From: Hydrogenophilus sp.
GTDB lineage: Bacteria; Pseudomonadota; Gammaproteobacteria; Burkholderiales; Thiobacillaceae
Length of the DNA stretch: 64,000 nt
Reading direction: 5' to 3'
Assembly (NCBI GenBank): GCA_020725195.1
Contig: DYFL01000001.1
Span: forward strand, 60,262-124,261
Below the pieces are notes generated by a model. That model was given only the letters and a program-made list of their open reading frames with translations. It had not been told where the DNA came from and ran no database searches. Shown piece by piece: positions 36,722 through 45,673 of the stretch. A program made the position numbers and the translations under genes. Position 1 is the stretch's first letter, and the number at the start of each line of letters is the position of its first letter.

Positions 36722-37357
36722 ATGCCCGCCCCCGACGCCACCCTGCTCGTCTCCGGCCACTGCCCCAACTGCCCCGCCGTCCTCACGGCCATGGCCGACC
36801 TGGTCAAGCAGGGGAGGGTGGGGCGGCTGACCGTCATCAACGTCGAGGCCCGCCCCGAGGCGGCGCAGGAGCTCGGCGTGCGCTCCGTGCCCTGGCTGCG
36901 CCTCGGCGTCTTCGAATTCGTCGGGCTGCACAGCCAGGCGGAGCTTGCGGCCTGGGCGCAGAAGGCGGACACCGAGGCCGGCTGGGCCGACTACTTCCAC
37001 ATGCTGCTCAGGGAAGGCCAGGCGGCCCGGGCCGCGGAGCTGGTCGAGGCCGAGGCCTCCCGGCTCGCCGCCGTGCTGCCCATCGTCGCCAACCCGGAGG
37101 CGAGCCTCAACGTGCGCATCGGCGCCGGGGTGCTGCTGGAGGCGTTCGCCGGCCAGGCGCCGCTGCGGGCGCTGGCCGGGCGCCTGGGCGAGCTCTCGAC
37201 CCACCCCGACGCCCGGGTGCGGGCCGACGCCTGCCACTACCTGGGCCTCAGCGGCGCCCCCGAGGCGCGCGCCTGGCTCGAGGCGCGGCTCGGGGACGAG
37301 GACCTCGAGGTGCGCGAGATCGCCCGGGAGAGCCTCGACGCCCTGGCGGCCGAGTGA
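36722..37357 (+). CDS. Thioredoxin-like protein with HEAT repeats
   Basis: 211 residues. The N-terminal 80 residues look like a small thioredoxin/glutaredoxin fold with redox motif C-P-N-C in VSGHCPNCPAVLTAM, a conserved VINVEARPEAAQELGV strand-helix and a cis-Pro RSVPWLRLG. The C-terminal half (about 90-211) is all helical with HEAT-like units (DARVRADACHYLGLSGAPEA; DEDLEVREIARESLDAL). It has no signal peptide, so it acts in the cytoplasm. The two modules together suggest a disulfide-active protein that binds a partner through its repeats. Confidence 0.8.
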   Translation: MPAPDATLLVSGHCPNCPAVLTAMADLVKQGRVGRLTVINVEARPEAAQELGVRSVPWLRLGVFEFVGLHSQAELAAWAQKADTEAGWADYFHMLLREGQAARAAELVEAEASRLAAVLPIVANPEASLNVRIGAGVLLEAFAGQAPLRALAGRLGELSTHPDARVRADACHYLGLSGAPEARAWLEARLGDEDLEVREIARESLDALAAE

Positions 37358-37369
37358 CTCCCCCACTTG

Positions 37370-37461
37370 TCATTGCGAGAAGCGCAGCGACGAAGCAATC
37401 TCGCTTTTCGAGCGCGACAGGACGAGATTGCCACGTCGGCCTTCGGCCTCCTCGCAATGAC
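37370..37461 (+). repeat. TCATTGCGAG palindromic repeat (family E)
   Basis: TCATTGCGAGAAGCGCAGCG then ACGAAGCAATCTCG..., closed by CGAGATTGCCACGTCGGCCT and CTCGCAATGACA. The arms are about 30 bases, imperfect. Similar CATTGCGAGxxGxAGCGAAGCAATC elements are scattered in many proteobacterial genomes. The upstream extension of the next gene's frame runs through it and is not coding. Confidence 0.7.
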
Positions 37462-37486
37462 AGGCCTCTCATCAGACTATGCATGT

Positions 37487-38137
37487 ATGCCCGCGACTGA
37501 ATCCCAAGCACCCCTGACCGACCAGGCGGCCTGCATCGCCCTGGGCGAAGAGCTGGGCCTGAACAAAAGCCTGCCCTACACCCCGAACTGGTCAGCCGCC
37601 CCTGATTTCCTCAGGCTCATCGTCGAGCATGCGCGGCAGGCCAGGCCCAACACCATCGTCGAATGCGGCAGCGGCGTCACCACCCTCATGCTGGCCCGCT
37701 GCTGCCAGCTCAACGGCGGGGGGCATGTGATCAGCCTGGAGAACGGCGCCGAGTTCGCGGCGAAGACGCGCGCCGAGCTTGCGCGCTACGGGCTGGAGGA
37801 CTTCGCCACCGTCATTGACGCACCGCTGACCACGCAGACGGTCAAAGGCCGGGAATATCAGTGGTATGTGTTGAAGGACCTGCCCGACAGGACCCTCGAC
37901 ATGCTGGTCATCGACGGCCCACCGGGCTTCATCCAGCGTCACTCGCGCTATCCGGCGCTGCCGCTTTTGTTCGACAAATTGGCCGACGGCTGCACGGTCT
38001 ACCTGGACGACGCGGCCCGGCCGGACGAGCGCGAGGTCGTGGCGCTGTGGCAGGCGGCCTTCCCGGGCCTCGCCCACGAGTACGTGGCGACCGCGCGCGG
38101 CTGCTCGATCCTGCGGATGAAGCGCGATCGGCCATAG
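37487..38137 (+). CDS. Class I SAM-dependent methyltransferase
   Basis: 216 residues with motif I IVECGSGVTTLMLARCC, motif II HVISLENGAEFA and a post-II LDMLVIDGPPGFIQRHSRYP segment, a pattern seen in O-methyltransferase-like proteins of polysaccharide or lipid clusters (FkbM/CmcI neighbourhood). The ATG at 37487 follows the family E repeat. The substrate is unknown; a role in the glycan genes downstream is possible but they lie on the other strand. Confidence 0.78.
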   Translation: MPATESQAPLTDQAACIALGEELGLNKSLPYTPNWSAAPDFLRLIVEHARQARPNTIVECGSGVTTLMLARCCQLNGGGHVISLENGAEFAAKTRAELARYGLEDFATVIDAPLTTQTVKGREYQWYVLKDLPDRTLDMLVIDGPPGFIQRHSRYPALPLLFDKLADGCTVYLDDAARPDEREVVALWQAAFPGLAHEYVATARGCSILRMKRDRP

Positions 38138-38161
38138 GGAAACGCGCGGCCGCTTGCTTGC

Positions 38162-38623
38162 CTATTGATCCGTGGCCTTGCGCCAGACGTGGGCAAAAAA
38201 GCCGTCCTGAACGTCATAGTCGAAGTGGTGAATGCCATCCGGGTCGCGGAAAACGGCAAAACAGTTTTCCTCATATCCCCCTTTTGCAACTAATCCTCTT
38301 CCCTGTTTTGGCACCCCCCTGCAGTAGGTATTGTTCTTTTCATCGATGCGCCAAGTCCCTTTGACATCTGCAAGTCCGTGCTTGAATCCCTTCCTGAGAA
38401 AGCTGCCGTCAGGATTATGGGTGATGATGTGCCTGCCCTTTGTTCCTTTCGAGTCCACCACACCCGGGAAAAACCCCTTCAGTTCTTCCGCGCTGACTCG
38501 CGGCAGGCCTTTGGCTTCCATCTCCTTCAGGTTGGGCGGCGCGCCGGGGAACTCCTGCGCCAGAGCGGAATGGCATTGGCAGGCGAGGACAAGGGCCAAT
38601 GCGGGCAAGTGCAGATGTCTCAT
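38162..38623 (-). CDS. Secreted hypothetical protein
   Basis: 153 residues with a signal peptide (MRHLHLPALALVLACQCHSA, cleavage after ALA). The mature part reads like a small beta-rich domain with repeated strand-turn units: GRHIITHNPDGSFLRKGF, DVKGTWRIDEKNNTYCRGVP and YEENCFAVFRDPDGIHHFDY, with two cysteines probably forming a disulfide. It resembles DUF995-type secreted proteins in its 'THNPDGS...GTWRIDE...C' pattern, but I am not certain of the family. Codon use is clearly less GC-rich than in neighbouring genes, hinting at acquisition. Confidence 0.7.
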   Translation of the reverse strand: MRHLHLPALALVLACQCHSALAQEFPGAPPNLKEMEAKGLPRVSAEELKGFFPGVVDSKGTKGRHIITHNPDGSFLRKGFKHGLADVKGTWRIDEKNNTYCRGVPKQGRGLVAKGGYEENCFAVFRDPDGIHHFDYDVQDGFFAHVWRKATDQ

Positions 38624-38715
38624 GATGATCTCCAGGTTCTGCTAACACCCCCCTTCAAACGCGTGTTGACCGGTTCGATCTCAGCATAGACCCCCGAGGG
38701 GCGCGGGGAAAACCG

Positions 38716-39684
38716 CTACGGCGCCTGCAGCGCTTGCAGGACCGCCTCGCCCACCCGCTCGACCGCCTCGCGCGAGGTCCAGCCCGATCGCGCCGCGGCC
38801 TCGGCGAGCCGCCCGAGCCAGGCCTTCGCCCGCGCCGCGAGCTCGTCGCGGTGCCGCGCGAGATAGTCCGGATCGGTCGGCCGCCCGAAAGGGCTGGGCG
38901 CGATCGCGTGGTGCAGGTCGAGCTCCGCCGCGCTCGCCGCGATCCCGGCCTCGTCGAGCACCGCCCGCAGCGTCGCCCGGGTGCGGCGGCGCGAGGCCGC
39001 CTGCCTGTCGGCGCTGGTCTCCTGGGCGGCATGGCGCCGGTAGAGGAGCAGCGTCTCGGGCAGGACCGCGACCTCGCCATGGCGCAGGGCCCGGGCCTGG
39101 AAGACCCAGTCCTCCCAGACGTCGCCCGTCGGGTAGCGCAGCCCGTGCCGGGTCGCGAGCTCGCGGCGGAACATGTTGGCGGCGTCGCCGCAGAGCACCT
39201 GGAACAGGATGCGCGCCCGCGCGAGGCGGGGTTCGAAGGGCAGCCAGACCTCGGGATGGTTGGCCGCGTCGCCGAAGGGCCGCACCCGGCAGCCCACCAC
39301 GACCCGGCGCGGGTCCTCCTCGAAGGCCGCCATTTGATGAGCGAGCCGCTCCGGCAGCTGGCGGTCGTCGGCGTCGCAGATCGCGACCAGGGGCGCGCGC
39401 GCCAGCCCGAGGGCCGCGTTCTTGGCATTGGCCACCCCGCCGTTGCGCGCGAGGCGCAGGACGCGGATGCGCGCGTCCTGCCGCGCATAGCCTTCGGCGA
39501 TCGCGTGCGTGGCGTCCGTCGAGCCGTCGTCGACGAAGAGGAGCTCGAAGTCCGCCAGGGTCTGGGCGAGCACCGACTCCAGCGCCTCGGCGAGCCAGGC
39601 CTCGGCGTTGTAGGCCGTCATGACGACGGACACGGCGGGGGGGCGGGCCTGCGATGCCGGACTGTCCGGGGTGCGCGGGTTCAT
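38716..39684 (-). CDS. Family 2 glycosyltransferase
   Basis: 322 residues with a GT-A fold: SVVMTAYNAEAWLAEALESV, DFELLFVDDGSTDATHAIAE, VANAKNAALGLARAPLVAIC and the D-x-D-like ICDADDRQLPERL, then PTGDVWEDWVFQARAL with the acceptor-side ED. Membrane helices are lacking. Its ATG overlaps the stop of the ABC permease gene by 4 bases, so it is the last gene of the HlyD - RbbA-like - permease operon. The sugar and acceptor are unknown. Confidence 0.9.
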   Translation of the reverse strand: MNPRTPDSPASQARPPAVSVVMTAYNAEAWLAEALESVLAQTLADFELLFVDDGSTDATHAIAEGYARQDARIRVLRLARNGGVANAKNAALGLARAPLVAICDADDRQLPERLAHQMAAFEEDPRRVVVGCRVRPFGDAANHPEVWLPFEPRLARARILFQVLCGDAANMFRRELATRHGLRYPTGDVWEDWVFQARALRHGEVAVLPETLLLYRRHAAQETSADRQAASRRRTRATLRAVLDEAGIAASAAELDLHHAIAPSPFGRPTDPDYLARHRDELAARAKAWLGRLAEAAARSGWTSREAVERVGEAVLQALQAP

Positions 39685-40799
39685 GCCATCGCGGCCAGGG
39701 TCTTGCGGAAGCGGGCCAGGGAGAACGCGAAAAGCGCCGCCCCGATTACGGCCAGGCTGAGGAACTGGGGCCAGACGACAGCGAACCCCGCGCCGCGATA
39801 CAGGATGGCCTGGGCGAGGGCGACGTAGTGCGTGTTCGGCGCGCCGAGCATGATGAACTGCACCGCCTCGGGCATGCTCTCCCGCGGCGTCATGCCGCCG
39901 GAGAGGATCTGCAGCGGCAGCAGCGTCATCATCATCAGCAGGCCGAACTGGGGCATGGAGCGGGCGATGGTGCCGAGGAAGATGCCCATCGAGGTGGTGG
40001 CGAACAGGTGCAGGGTGGTGCCGAGGAGAAACAGGGTCGCCGAACCCTCGATCGGCACCGCCAGCACCCCCTGGACGACCGTCTGCAGGGCGAAGGCGGA
40101 CGACAGCAGCACCACCAGGACCATGGCCCACACCTTGGCGCTCATGATCTCGAAGGGCGTCACCGGCATCACCAGCAGGTGCTCCACCGTGCCGTGCTCG
40201 CGCTCGCGGATCAGGGCCGCGCCGGTCAGGATGATGGAGAGCATGGTGATGCGGTTGACCAGCTCCATCACCGAGCCGAACCAGACCTGGTTCAGTTCCG
40301 GATTGAAGCGCGCCCTGAGCTGCAGCTGCACCGGCGGGACGCTCTCGGCGCGGTGGCGCTGCACGAATTCGTACACCTCGCCGTTGACGATGGCCTGGAC
40401 GTAGCCGCTGCCGGTGAAGGCCTGGCCCATGCGGGTGGCGTCCACATTGAGCTGCAGCGCGGGTGCGCGCCCGGCGAGCACGTCGCGCTCGAAGCCGGCG
40501 GGGATGTGCAGGGCGAAGGTGTCCAGCCCCGCGTCCATGCGCGCGTCCATCTGCGCGGTGGTGATCAGGATCGGCGGCAGGAAATAGGGCGGAAGGAAGG
40601 CATCGACGATGCGCTGCGACAGCGCCGAGCGGTCCTCGTCGACCACCGCGATGGGCGCCTTGTGCAACGTCTCCGACGTGGCCGTGGCGCCGACATAGAT
40701 CGACAGGGTGAAGGCCCAGGCGATCAGCGCCAGCATGATGGGGTCGCGCGCCAGGCTGCGCAGTTCCTTGATGCCGAGGTGGAAGATGTTCCGCAGCAC
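39681..40799 (-). CDS. ABC-2 type permease (YhhJ-like)
   Basis: 372 residues: one N-terminal membrane helix (about 20-40), a large extracytoplasmic loop (about 45-170, FALHIPAGFERDVLAGR), and five C-terminal helices containing the ABC-2 signature EREHGTVEHLLVMPVTPFEI and GGMTPRESMPEAVQFIMLG. The GTG at 40799 starts two bases after the upstream stop and gives VLRNIFHLGIKELRSLARDP, the usual N-terminus. It would form the export pore with the RbbA-like protein. Confidence 0.9.
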   Translation of the reverse strand: MLRNIFHLGIKELRSLARDPIMLALIAWAFTLSIYVGATATSETLHKAPIAVVDEDRSALSQRIVDAFLPPYFLPPILITTAQMDARMDAGLDTFALHIPAGFERDVLAGRAPALQLNVDATRMGQAFTGSGYVQAIVNGEVYEFVQRHRAESVPPVQLQLRARFNPELNQVWFGSVMELVNRITMLSIILTGAALIREREHGTVEHLLVMPVTPFEIMSAKVWAMVLVVLLSSAFALQTVVQGVLAVPIEGSATLFLLGTTLHLFATTSMGIFLGTIARSMPQFGLLMMMTLLPLQILSGGMTPRESMPEAVQFIMLGAPNTHYVALAQAILYRGAGFAVVWPQFLSLAVIGAALFAFSLARFRKTLAAMA

Positions 40800-40801
40800 G
40801 C

Positions 40802-43573
40802 TCAGCGCTCCTGTTTGCGCAGCAGCACCGCAGCGCCGGCGACGAGCACCGGCACCGCCACGAGCAGGGGGATGAAGGCGTCCTGCAGGTCCGCGAAGCC
40901 GAGCCCCTTGGAGAAGGTGCCGCGGGCGATGGTGATGAAGTGGGTGGTGGGGTAGATCTCGCCGACGACGCGCCCGCCGCCCTCCAGCGAGGTGACCGGG
41001 TTGATGAGGCCGGAGAGGGTCACCGCCGGCAGCATGGTCAGCAGCGCCGTGCCGAACAGCGCCGCGATCTGGCTCCTCACGAAGGTCGACACCAGCAGGC
41101 CGAAGGCGGTGGCGGCGCTCACGTAGATCAGCGCCGCGGCCGCCAGCGCGGCGAAGCTGCCGGTGAGCGGCACGCCGAAGACGAACACGGCCAGCGCCGT
41201 GAGCAGCAGGAAGCTCAGCATCGCCAGCACGATGTAGGGGATCTGCTTGCCGACCAGGAATTCCAGCCGGGTCACCGGGGTGACGTAGAGGTTGACGATG
41301 GAGCCGAGCTCCTTCTCGCGCACCACCGCGAGCGCGGCGAGGATGGCCGGGATCAGGATCAGCAGCAGCGGGATGACCGCCGGCACCATCGCCGGCAGGC
41401 TGCTCACGTCCGGGTTGTAGCGGAAGCGCGTCTCGATCGTGGCCGGGACCGCAGCGGCCGCCGCGCCGCGGACCTCGCGCGCCCTGGCGGCGAGCCAGTG
41501 CTGGTGCATGCCCTGCACATAGCCGCGCACCGTCTCGGCGCGCTGCGGCATGGCGCCGTCGATCCAGGCGCCGATCTCGATCGCACGACCGCGCGCCAGG
41601 TCGCGGGCGAAGCCGGGCGGGATCTCGAGCGCGAGGCTGATCTCGCCGGCGCGCATGCGCCGGTCCATGTCCGCATGGCCCGCGAGCGGCGGATGCTCCT
41701 CGAAGTAGCGCGAGCCGGCGAGGTTGAGGGTGTAGTCGCGGCTGACGCCGGTCCGGTCGTGGTCGAGCACGGCGAAGCCGAGGTCTTCGACGTCCATGCT
41801 GATGCCGTAGCCCAGCACCAGCATCAGCAGCGCGCTGCCCAGCGCCGCCATGGTGAGGCGGATGGGGTCGCGCAGCAGCTCCAGCGCCTCGCGCCGGGTG
41901 CAGCTGTACAGGCGGCGCAGGCTGAAGCCGCTGCGATTCTCCGCGGCGGCCTCGCCCTGCGCGTCCGCCGCCGGTGCCTGCCCGGCCGCGGCGGGGACGG
42001 TCGCCTGGCCGCCGGCCGCCGTCTCCAGGTGGCTGATGAATGCCTCTTCCAGGCTCGTCGCGCCGCGCGCCGCGATGATGGCGGCCGGCGTGTCGCTCGC
42101 CAGCACCTTGCCCGCGTGCATCAGCGCGACGCGGTCGCAGCGCTCCGCCTCGTTCATGAAGTGGGTGGAGATGAAGAGGGTGACGTCGTCCTCGCGCGCC
42201 AGCTCGATCAGCGCGTTCCAGAAGGCGTCGCGCGCCACCGGGTCGACGCCCGAGGTCGGCTCGTCGAGGATCAGCATCTCCGGGTCGTGGATCATGGCCA
42301 CCGCCAGCGACAGGCGCTGGCGGTCGCCGAGCGGCAGCGCGTCGGGCAGGCCGTCCATGATGTCCGCGAGATCGAAGCGCTCCGCCATCTCCTGCACGCG
42401 CGCCCCGATGCGCGCCGGCGGCATGCCGAAGAGCCGCGCGTGCAGCACCAGGTTCTGGCGCACGGTGAGTTCGCCGTAGAGGGAGAAGGACTGGGTCATG
42501 TAGCCGACGCGCCGGCGGGTGTCGAGGTCGTGCGGGTCGAGCGCATGGCCGAAGAGCCAGGCCTGGCCTTCGCTGGGCGGCAGCAGGCCGGTGAGCATCT
42601 TCATGGTGGTGGTCTTGCCGCAGCCGTTGGAGCCGACGAAGCCGAAGATCTCGCCCCTGCGAATCTGGAAGCCGACGCGGTCCACCGCGGTGAAGTCGCC
42701 GAAGCGCATGGTGAGGTCGCGCGCCTCGATGGCGATCTGCGCCTCCCCGCCCGCCTCGCGGGGCCGGATCGCCACCGGCCGGTAGCCCGCCCGCTGCGCC
42801 TCGGGCAGGAGCGCGATGAAGGCCGCCTCCAGGGTGCGGGTTTCGGTGCGGGCGAGCAGATCGGCCGGGGTGCCGGTGGCGAGCACGCGTCCGTCGTCCA
42901 TGGCGACGAGCCAGTCGAAGCGCGCGGCCTCCTCCATGTAGGCGGTGGCCACCAGCACGCTCATGCCGGGGCGGGCGGCGCGGATGCGCGCGATGAGCTC
43001 CCAGAACTGCCGCCGCGACAGGGGGTCGACGCCGGTGGTGGGCTCGTCGAGGATCAGCAGGTCCGGGTCGTGGATCAGGGCGCAGCACAGGCCCAGCTTC
43101 TGCTTCATGCCGCCCGAGAGCTTGCCGGCCGGGCGCTCGGCGAAGGGCGCGAGCCCGGTGGCGGCGAGCAGCTCGGCGATGCGCCGCTCGCGCTCGGCGC
43201 GGGCGTGGCCGAAGAGGCGGCCGAAGAAGTCCACGTTCTCGAACACCGAGAGCGTGGGATAGAGGTTCCTGCCCAGCCCCTGCGGCATGTAGGCGATGCG
43301 CGGGCAGACCTCGCCGCGATGGCGCGCGTCGGCCATGTCGCCGCCGAGCACCTCGATGCGCCCGCCCTGGATCGCGCGGGCACCGGCGATGAGGGCGAAC
43401 AGGCTGGACTTGCCCACCCCGTCCGGGCCGATCACGCCCACCATGCGGCCGGCGGGCAGTTCGAGCGCGACCCCGTCGAGTGCGCGCACCTTGCCGTAGC
43501 GCAGGCCCACCTCCCGCAGGCGCGCCACCGGGGCTGCATCCGGCGGGAAGGCCGCGCCGTCGCCCGGGCTCAT
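40802..43573 (-). CDS. rbbA: RbbA-like ABC transporter fusion (two ATPases plus permease)
   Basis: 923 residues. First nucleotide-binding domain: Walker [10 protein letters not shown] (about 48), signature [12 protein letters not shown], Walker [15 protein letters not shown]. Second: Walker [15 protein letters not shown] (about 317), Walker [15 protein letters not shown], with a degenerate signature [12 protein letters not shown] linker of Ala/Gln/Glu residues leads into an ABC-2 permease (about 560-920; [20 protein letters not shown]). This three-part layout is that of E. coli RbbA/YhiH. Its ATG overlaps the HlyD stop. With HlyD and YhhJ-like partners it forms a probable exporter of unknown substrate. 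Confidence 0.9.
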   Translation of the reverse strand: MSPGDGAAFPPDAAPVARLREVGLRYGKVRALDGVALELPAGRMVGVIGPDGVGKSSLFALIAGARAIQGGRIEVLGGDMADARHRGEVCPRIAYMPQGLGRNLYPTLSVFENVDFFGRLFGHARAERERRIAELLAATGLAPFAERPAGKLSGGMKQKLGLCCALIHDPDLLILDEPTTGVDPLSRRQFWELIARIRAARPGMSVLVATAYMEEAARFDWLVAMDDGRVLATGTPADLLARTETRTLEAAFIALLPEAQRAGYRPVAIRPREAGGEAQIAIEARDLTMRFGDFTAVDRVGFQIRRGEIFGFVGSNGCGKTTTMKMLTGLLPPSEGQAWLFGHALDPHDLDTRRRVGYMTQSFSLYGELTVRQNLVLHARLFGMPPARIGARVQEMAERFDLADIMDGLPDALPLGDRQRLSLAVAMIHDPEMLILDEPTSGVDPVARDAFWNALIELAREDDVTLFISTHFMNEAERCDRVALMHAGKVLASDTPAAIIAARGATSLEEAFISHLETAAGGQATVPAAAGQAPAADAQGEAAAENRSGFSLRRLYSCTRREALELLRDPIRLTMAALGSALLMLVLGYGISMDVEDLGFAVLDHDRTGVSRDYTLNLAGSRYFEEHPPLAGHADMDRRMRAGEISLALEIPPGFARDLARGRAIEIGAWIDGAMPQRAETVRGYVQGMHQHWLAARAREVRGAAAAAVPATIETRFRYNPDVSSLPAMVPAVIPLLLILIPAILAALAVVREKELGSIVNLYVTPVTRLEFLVGKQIPYIVLAMLSFLLLTALAVFVFGVPLTGSFAALAAAALIYVSAATAFGLLVSTFVRSQIAALFGTALLTMLPAVTLSGLINPVTSLEGGGRVVGEIYPTTHFITIARGTFSKGLGFADLQDAFIPLLVAVPVLVAGAAVLLRKQER

Positions 43574-44649
43574 TGCGGCAGCTTCGCCTGGAGGTGCGCG
43601 GGCCAGGGCGCCGCGGGATCGAGCCGGACATAGGCGACCCCCGGCAGGCCCGTCTTCACCCTGAGGATGTGCTTCATGAGCAGCTCGGGCGGCAGCTGCG
43701 CGCGCACGCGGAACATCAGCTTCTCGCGCTCGACCGCCGTCTCCACCGTCTTGGGCGTGAACTGCGCCACGTCGGCGACGAAGGACACGCTCGCCGGGAT
43801 CACGTACTGCGGCGCGGCGTCGAGCACGATGCGCACCTCGGCCCCGAGCGCCACGCGCCCCGCCGCGGCGGTCGGCAGGAAGAAGGTCATGTAGACGTCG
43901 GCGAGGTCCACCAGGTTCAGCACCCGGCCGCCGGCGGCGACCACCTCGCCGGGCCTCGCCACGATGTACTGCACCCGGCCGTCGCGCGGTGCCTTCAGCG
44001 CCGCGTCGTCGATGTCGGCCTGGATGCGCTCGATGTTGGCCCGGGCGGCGGCCGCGCCGGATTGCGCCCCGGCCACCTGGGCGCGGGCGCTGGCGATCGC
44101 CGCGTCCGCGGCGGCGACCTGCGCACGCGCGGCGACGACGGCCGCCCGGGCGCTGTCCACCTCGGCGCGCACGTCGTCCACCGCCTGCGGGGAGATGAAG
44201 CCCCTGTCGGCGAGCGCCGTCGAGCGGGCGAGGCGGGTCCCGGCCGCCCTGAGCTCCACCTCGCGCTGCGCCACCAAGGCCTGCGCCGCCGCCTTGTCGC
44301 TCACGCGCTGCGCGCGCTGGCTCTGCGCCGTGGCGACCGCGCTCTGCACCTCCCGCAGCTGCGCCTCGGCCTGCCGGCGCTGGGCCTCGAACGTCTCGGT
44401 GTCCATCAGGGCCAGCACCTGCCCGGCGGTGACGAAGTCGCCCTCGCGCACCCGGAGCTCCTTCACCCGGCCGGCCGTGCGCGCGGCCACATCGATCTCG
44501 ACCGCCTCGATGCGCCCGTTGCCGCTGGCCAGGCCGGTGTCCTCCTCCCTCGCGCTGAAGCGCTGCCAGGCGAGCACGGCGGCCACGCCGGCAAGCAGCA
44601 GGACGGCCGCGCGGATCAACCATCTCCTCTGCTGGGGGGGCATCGGCAT
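43570..44649 (-). CDS. HlyD-type periplasmic adaptor (YhiI-like)
   Basis: 359 residues: a membrane anchor (about 9-27), a biotinyl-lipoyl half-motif ([20 protein letters not shown]), a long Ala/Arg/Gln-rich coiled-coil hairpin (about 85-200), a second lipoyl half ([20 protein letters not shown]) and beta-barrel domains. It bridges the inner-membrane ABC exporter to an outer-membrane channel. It is the first gene of the leftward operon. The start may be the ATG at 44649 or 44643; a longer start at 44679 is less likely because it overlaps repeat-like DNA. Confidence 0.9.
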   Translation of the reverse strand: MPMPPQQRRWLIRAAVLLLAGVAAVLAWQRFSAREEDTGLASGNGRIEAVEIDVAARTAGRVKELRVREGDFVTAGQVLALMDTETFEAQRRQAEAQLREVQSAVATAQSQRAQRVSDKAAAQALVAQREVELRAAGTRLARSTALADRGFISPQAVDDVRAEVDSARAAVVAARAQVAAADAAIASARAQVAGAQSGAAAARANIERIQADIDDAALKAPRDGRVQYIVARPGEVVAAGGRVLNLVDLADVYMTFFLPTAAAGRVALGAEVRIVLDAAPQYVIPASVSFVADVAQFTPKTVETAVEREKLMFRVRAQLPPELLMKHILRVKTGLPGVAYVRLDPAAPWPAHLQAKLPQ

Positions 44650-45041
44650 CCTTTTAGGGGCGGCGGCGCGGTGCCGCACATGCGCTCGCGGTCGGGTTCA
44701 TCCCAAAAAAGCAGTCATCCACAGACGCACACGGATTCCTGCCCTGTGTGCATCCGCCGCGTCACCCCGAAGGGGGATCGATGTCGCACGGCCACGACTG
44801 GATCCCGAAGGGTTTCGTCTGCGTTCAACGGCGTCGTCTGCGGATTCGAGGTTCAATTCAGGGGCGGCTCGGCAGCCCCTTGCGCGTCAGCGCGAGCGTA
44901 GCGAGGCCGAGACGGTCGCGGGCTGCGAGGGGGGCATGGACCGCCACGCCGCTACGCACCGCGCTGACGGTATTCGGTGCCGCCCTTCCGTTATAGATGG
45001 GCGGCCGAAGGCCCTGGGGCGGCCGATGCCATCCGGCGCGG
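44650..45041. other. Intergenic region with a diverged family B repeat
   Basis: About 390 bases. TCATCCACAGACGCACACGG (44716-44735) and GTCTGCGTTCAACGGCGTCG then TCTGCGGAT (44817-44845) are the two arms of a family B inverted repeat pulled apart by about 80 bases. The rest (44850-45041) is GC-rich with short palindromes such as GGGGCGGCTCGGCAGCCCC and no recognisable gene. Open frames in it do not resemble proteins. Confidence 0.5.
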
Positions 45042-45578
45042 TCAATCCGCCGAGGCGTTGTAGCGGTGGTCCCACTCCGCGAGCGCCCGGTCCAGGTCGC
45101 CCTCGGCGCCGATCCAGTGCCAGAAGGCCCTGAAGTCCTCCTTGGCGTGCTCCAGGCGGAAGTCCATCCGGTTTTTCTTGTCCTTGAGGAAGAGCGCGAT
45201 GTTGGCCTCGACGGTGTCGAGGTAGTCGAGGGCGAGGGCGTGCGCGGACTGGCCCGGCTCGCCTTCGAGCAGGATGCCCTCGCGGTAGGCCTTCATGATG
45301 CCGAACTCCCTGCGCCGGGCGAAGCTCGCGGCGACCTTCTCGCGCTCGCGGCTGAGGTGGACGTAGTAGGCGCGGTCGCCATAGGCCGCGTCCAGCCGCC
45401 CGAGGCACCAGGCGAGCCGGTTGTCGGCCTCGATGTGGCGCTCGGGGTAGGCGAGCCGCGCCGCGCCGATCATGCGGGCGCGCGACTCGTGGCCGGCGCT
45501 GTAGTTGCCGATGTGGCGGCAGGCGTGGATGAAGGTGGTGGAGCCGCAGCGGCCGGTGTTCAGGATGAAAACGTTCAT
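45042..45578 (-). CDS. Sulfotransferase-like protein
   Basis: 178 residues. The N-terminal strand-loop FILNTGRCGSTTFIHACRHI matches the 5'-phosphosulfate-binding loop of PAPS-dependent sulfotransferases (x-T-G-R-C-G-S-T). A later YYVHLSREREKVAASFARR resembles the 3'-phosphate-binding Arg/Ser segment. It is shorter than most sulfotransferases, so it may be a compact version or only a homologue. It is the last gene of a leftward set with a glycosyltransferase and a TPP enzyme, which suggests decoration of a surface glycan or small molecule. Confidence 0.7.
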   Translation of the reverse strand: MNVFILNTGRCGSTTFIHACRHIGNYSAGHESRARMIGAARLAYPERHIEADNRLAWCLGRLDAAYGDRAYYVHLSREREKVAASFARRREFGIMKAYREGILLEGEPGQSAHALALDYLDTVEANIALFLKDKKNRMDFRLEHAKEDFRAFWHWIGAEGDLDRALAEWDHRYNASAD

Positions 45579-45600
45579 GTCGTCGGGTGTCGGGTTGTGA

Positions 45601-45673
45601 GTGCTGGGTGCTGAGTGCTGGGTGCTGGGCCGATGGGGTGCTTCGCGTTTTTTTGCTCAGCACTCGGCACTCG
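45601..45673 (+). repeat. Heptanucleotide repeats at the 3' end of the glycosyltransferase
   Basis: Four units GTGCTGG, GTGCTGA, GTGCTGG, GTGCTGG (45601-45628), then 26 bases later the inverted form CAGCACT CGGCACT (45659-45672). The inverted units overlap the stop codon and the last codons of the gene at 45657. Seven is not a multiple of three, so changes in copy number within coding sequence would shift the frame. Confidence 0.75.

Noticed and set aside
39681..43631. A 1316-codon leftward frame spanning the ABC operon
   Set aside because: Only its last 372 codons are the true permease; the rest is an off-frame translation of the RbbA-like gene in Arg/Pro/Ala-rich nonsense.
44748..44996. 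Small open frame beginning MSHGHDWIPKGF
   Set aside because: It runs through the arm of a family B repeat and GC-rich spacer; no ribosome site and no family pattern.
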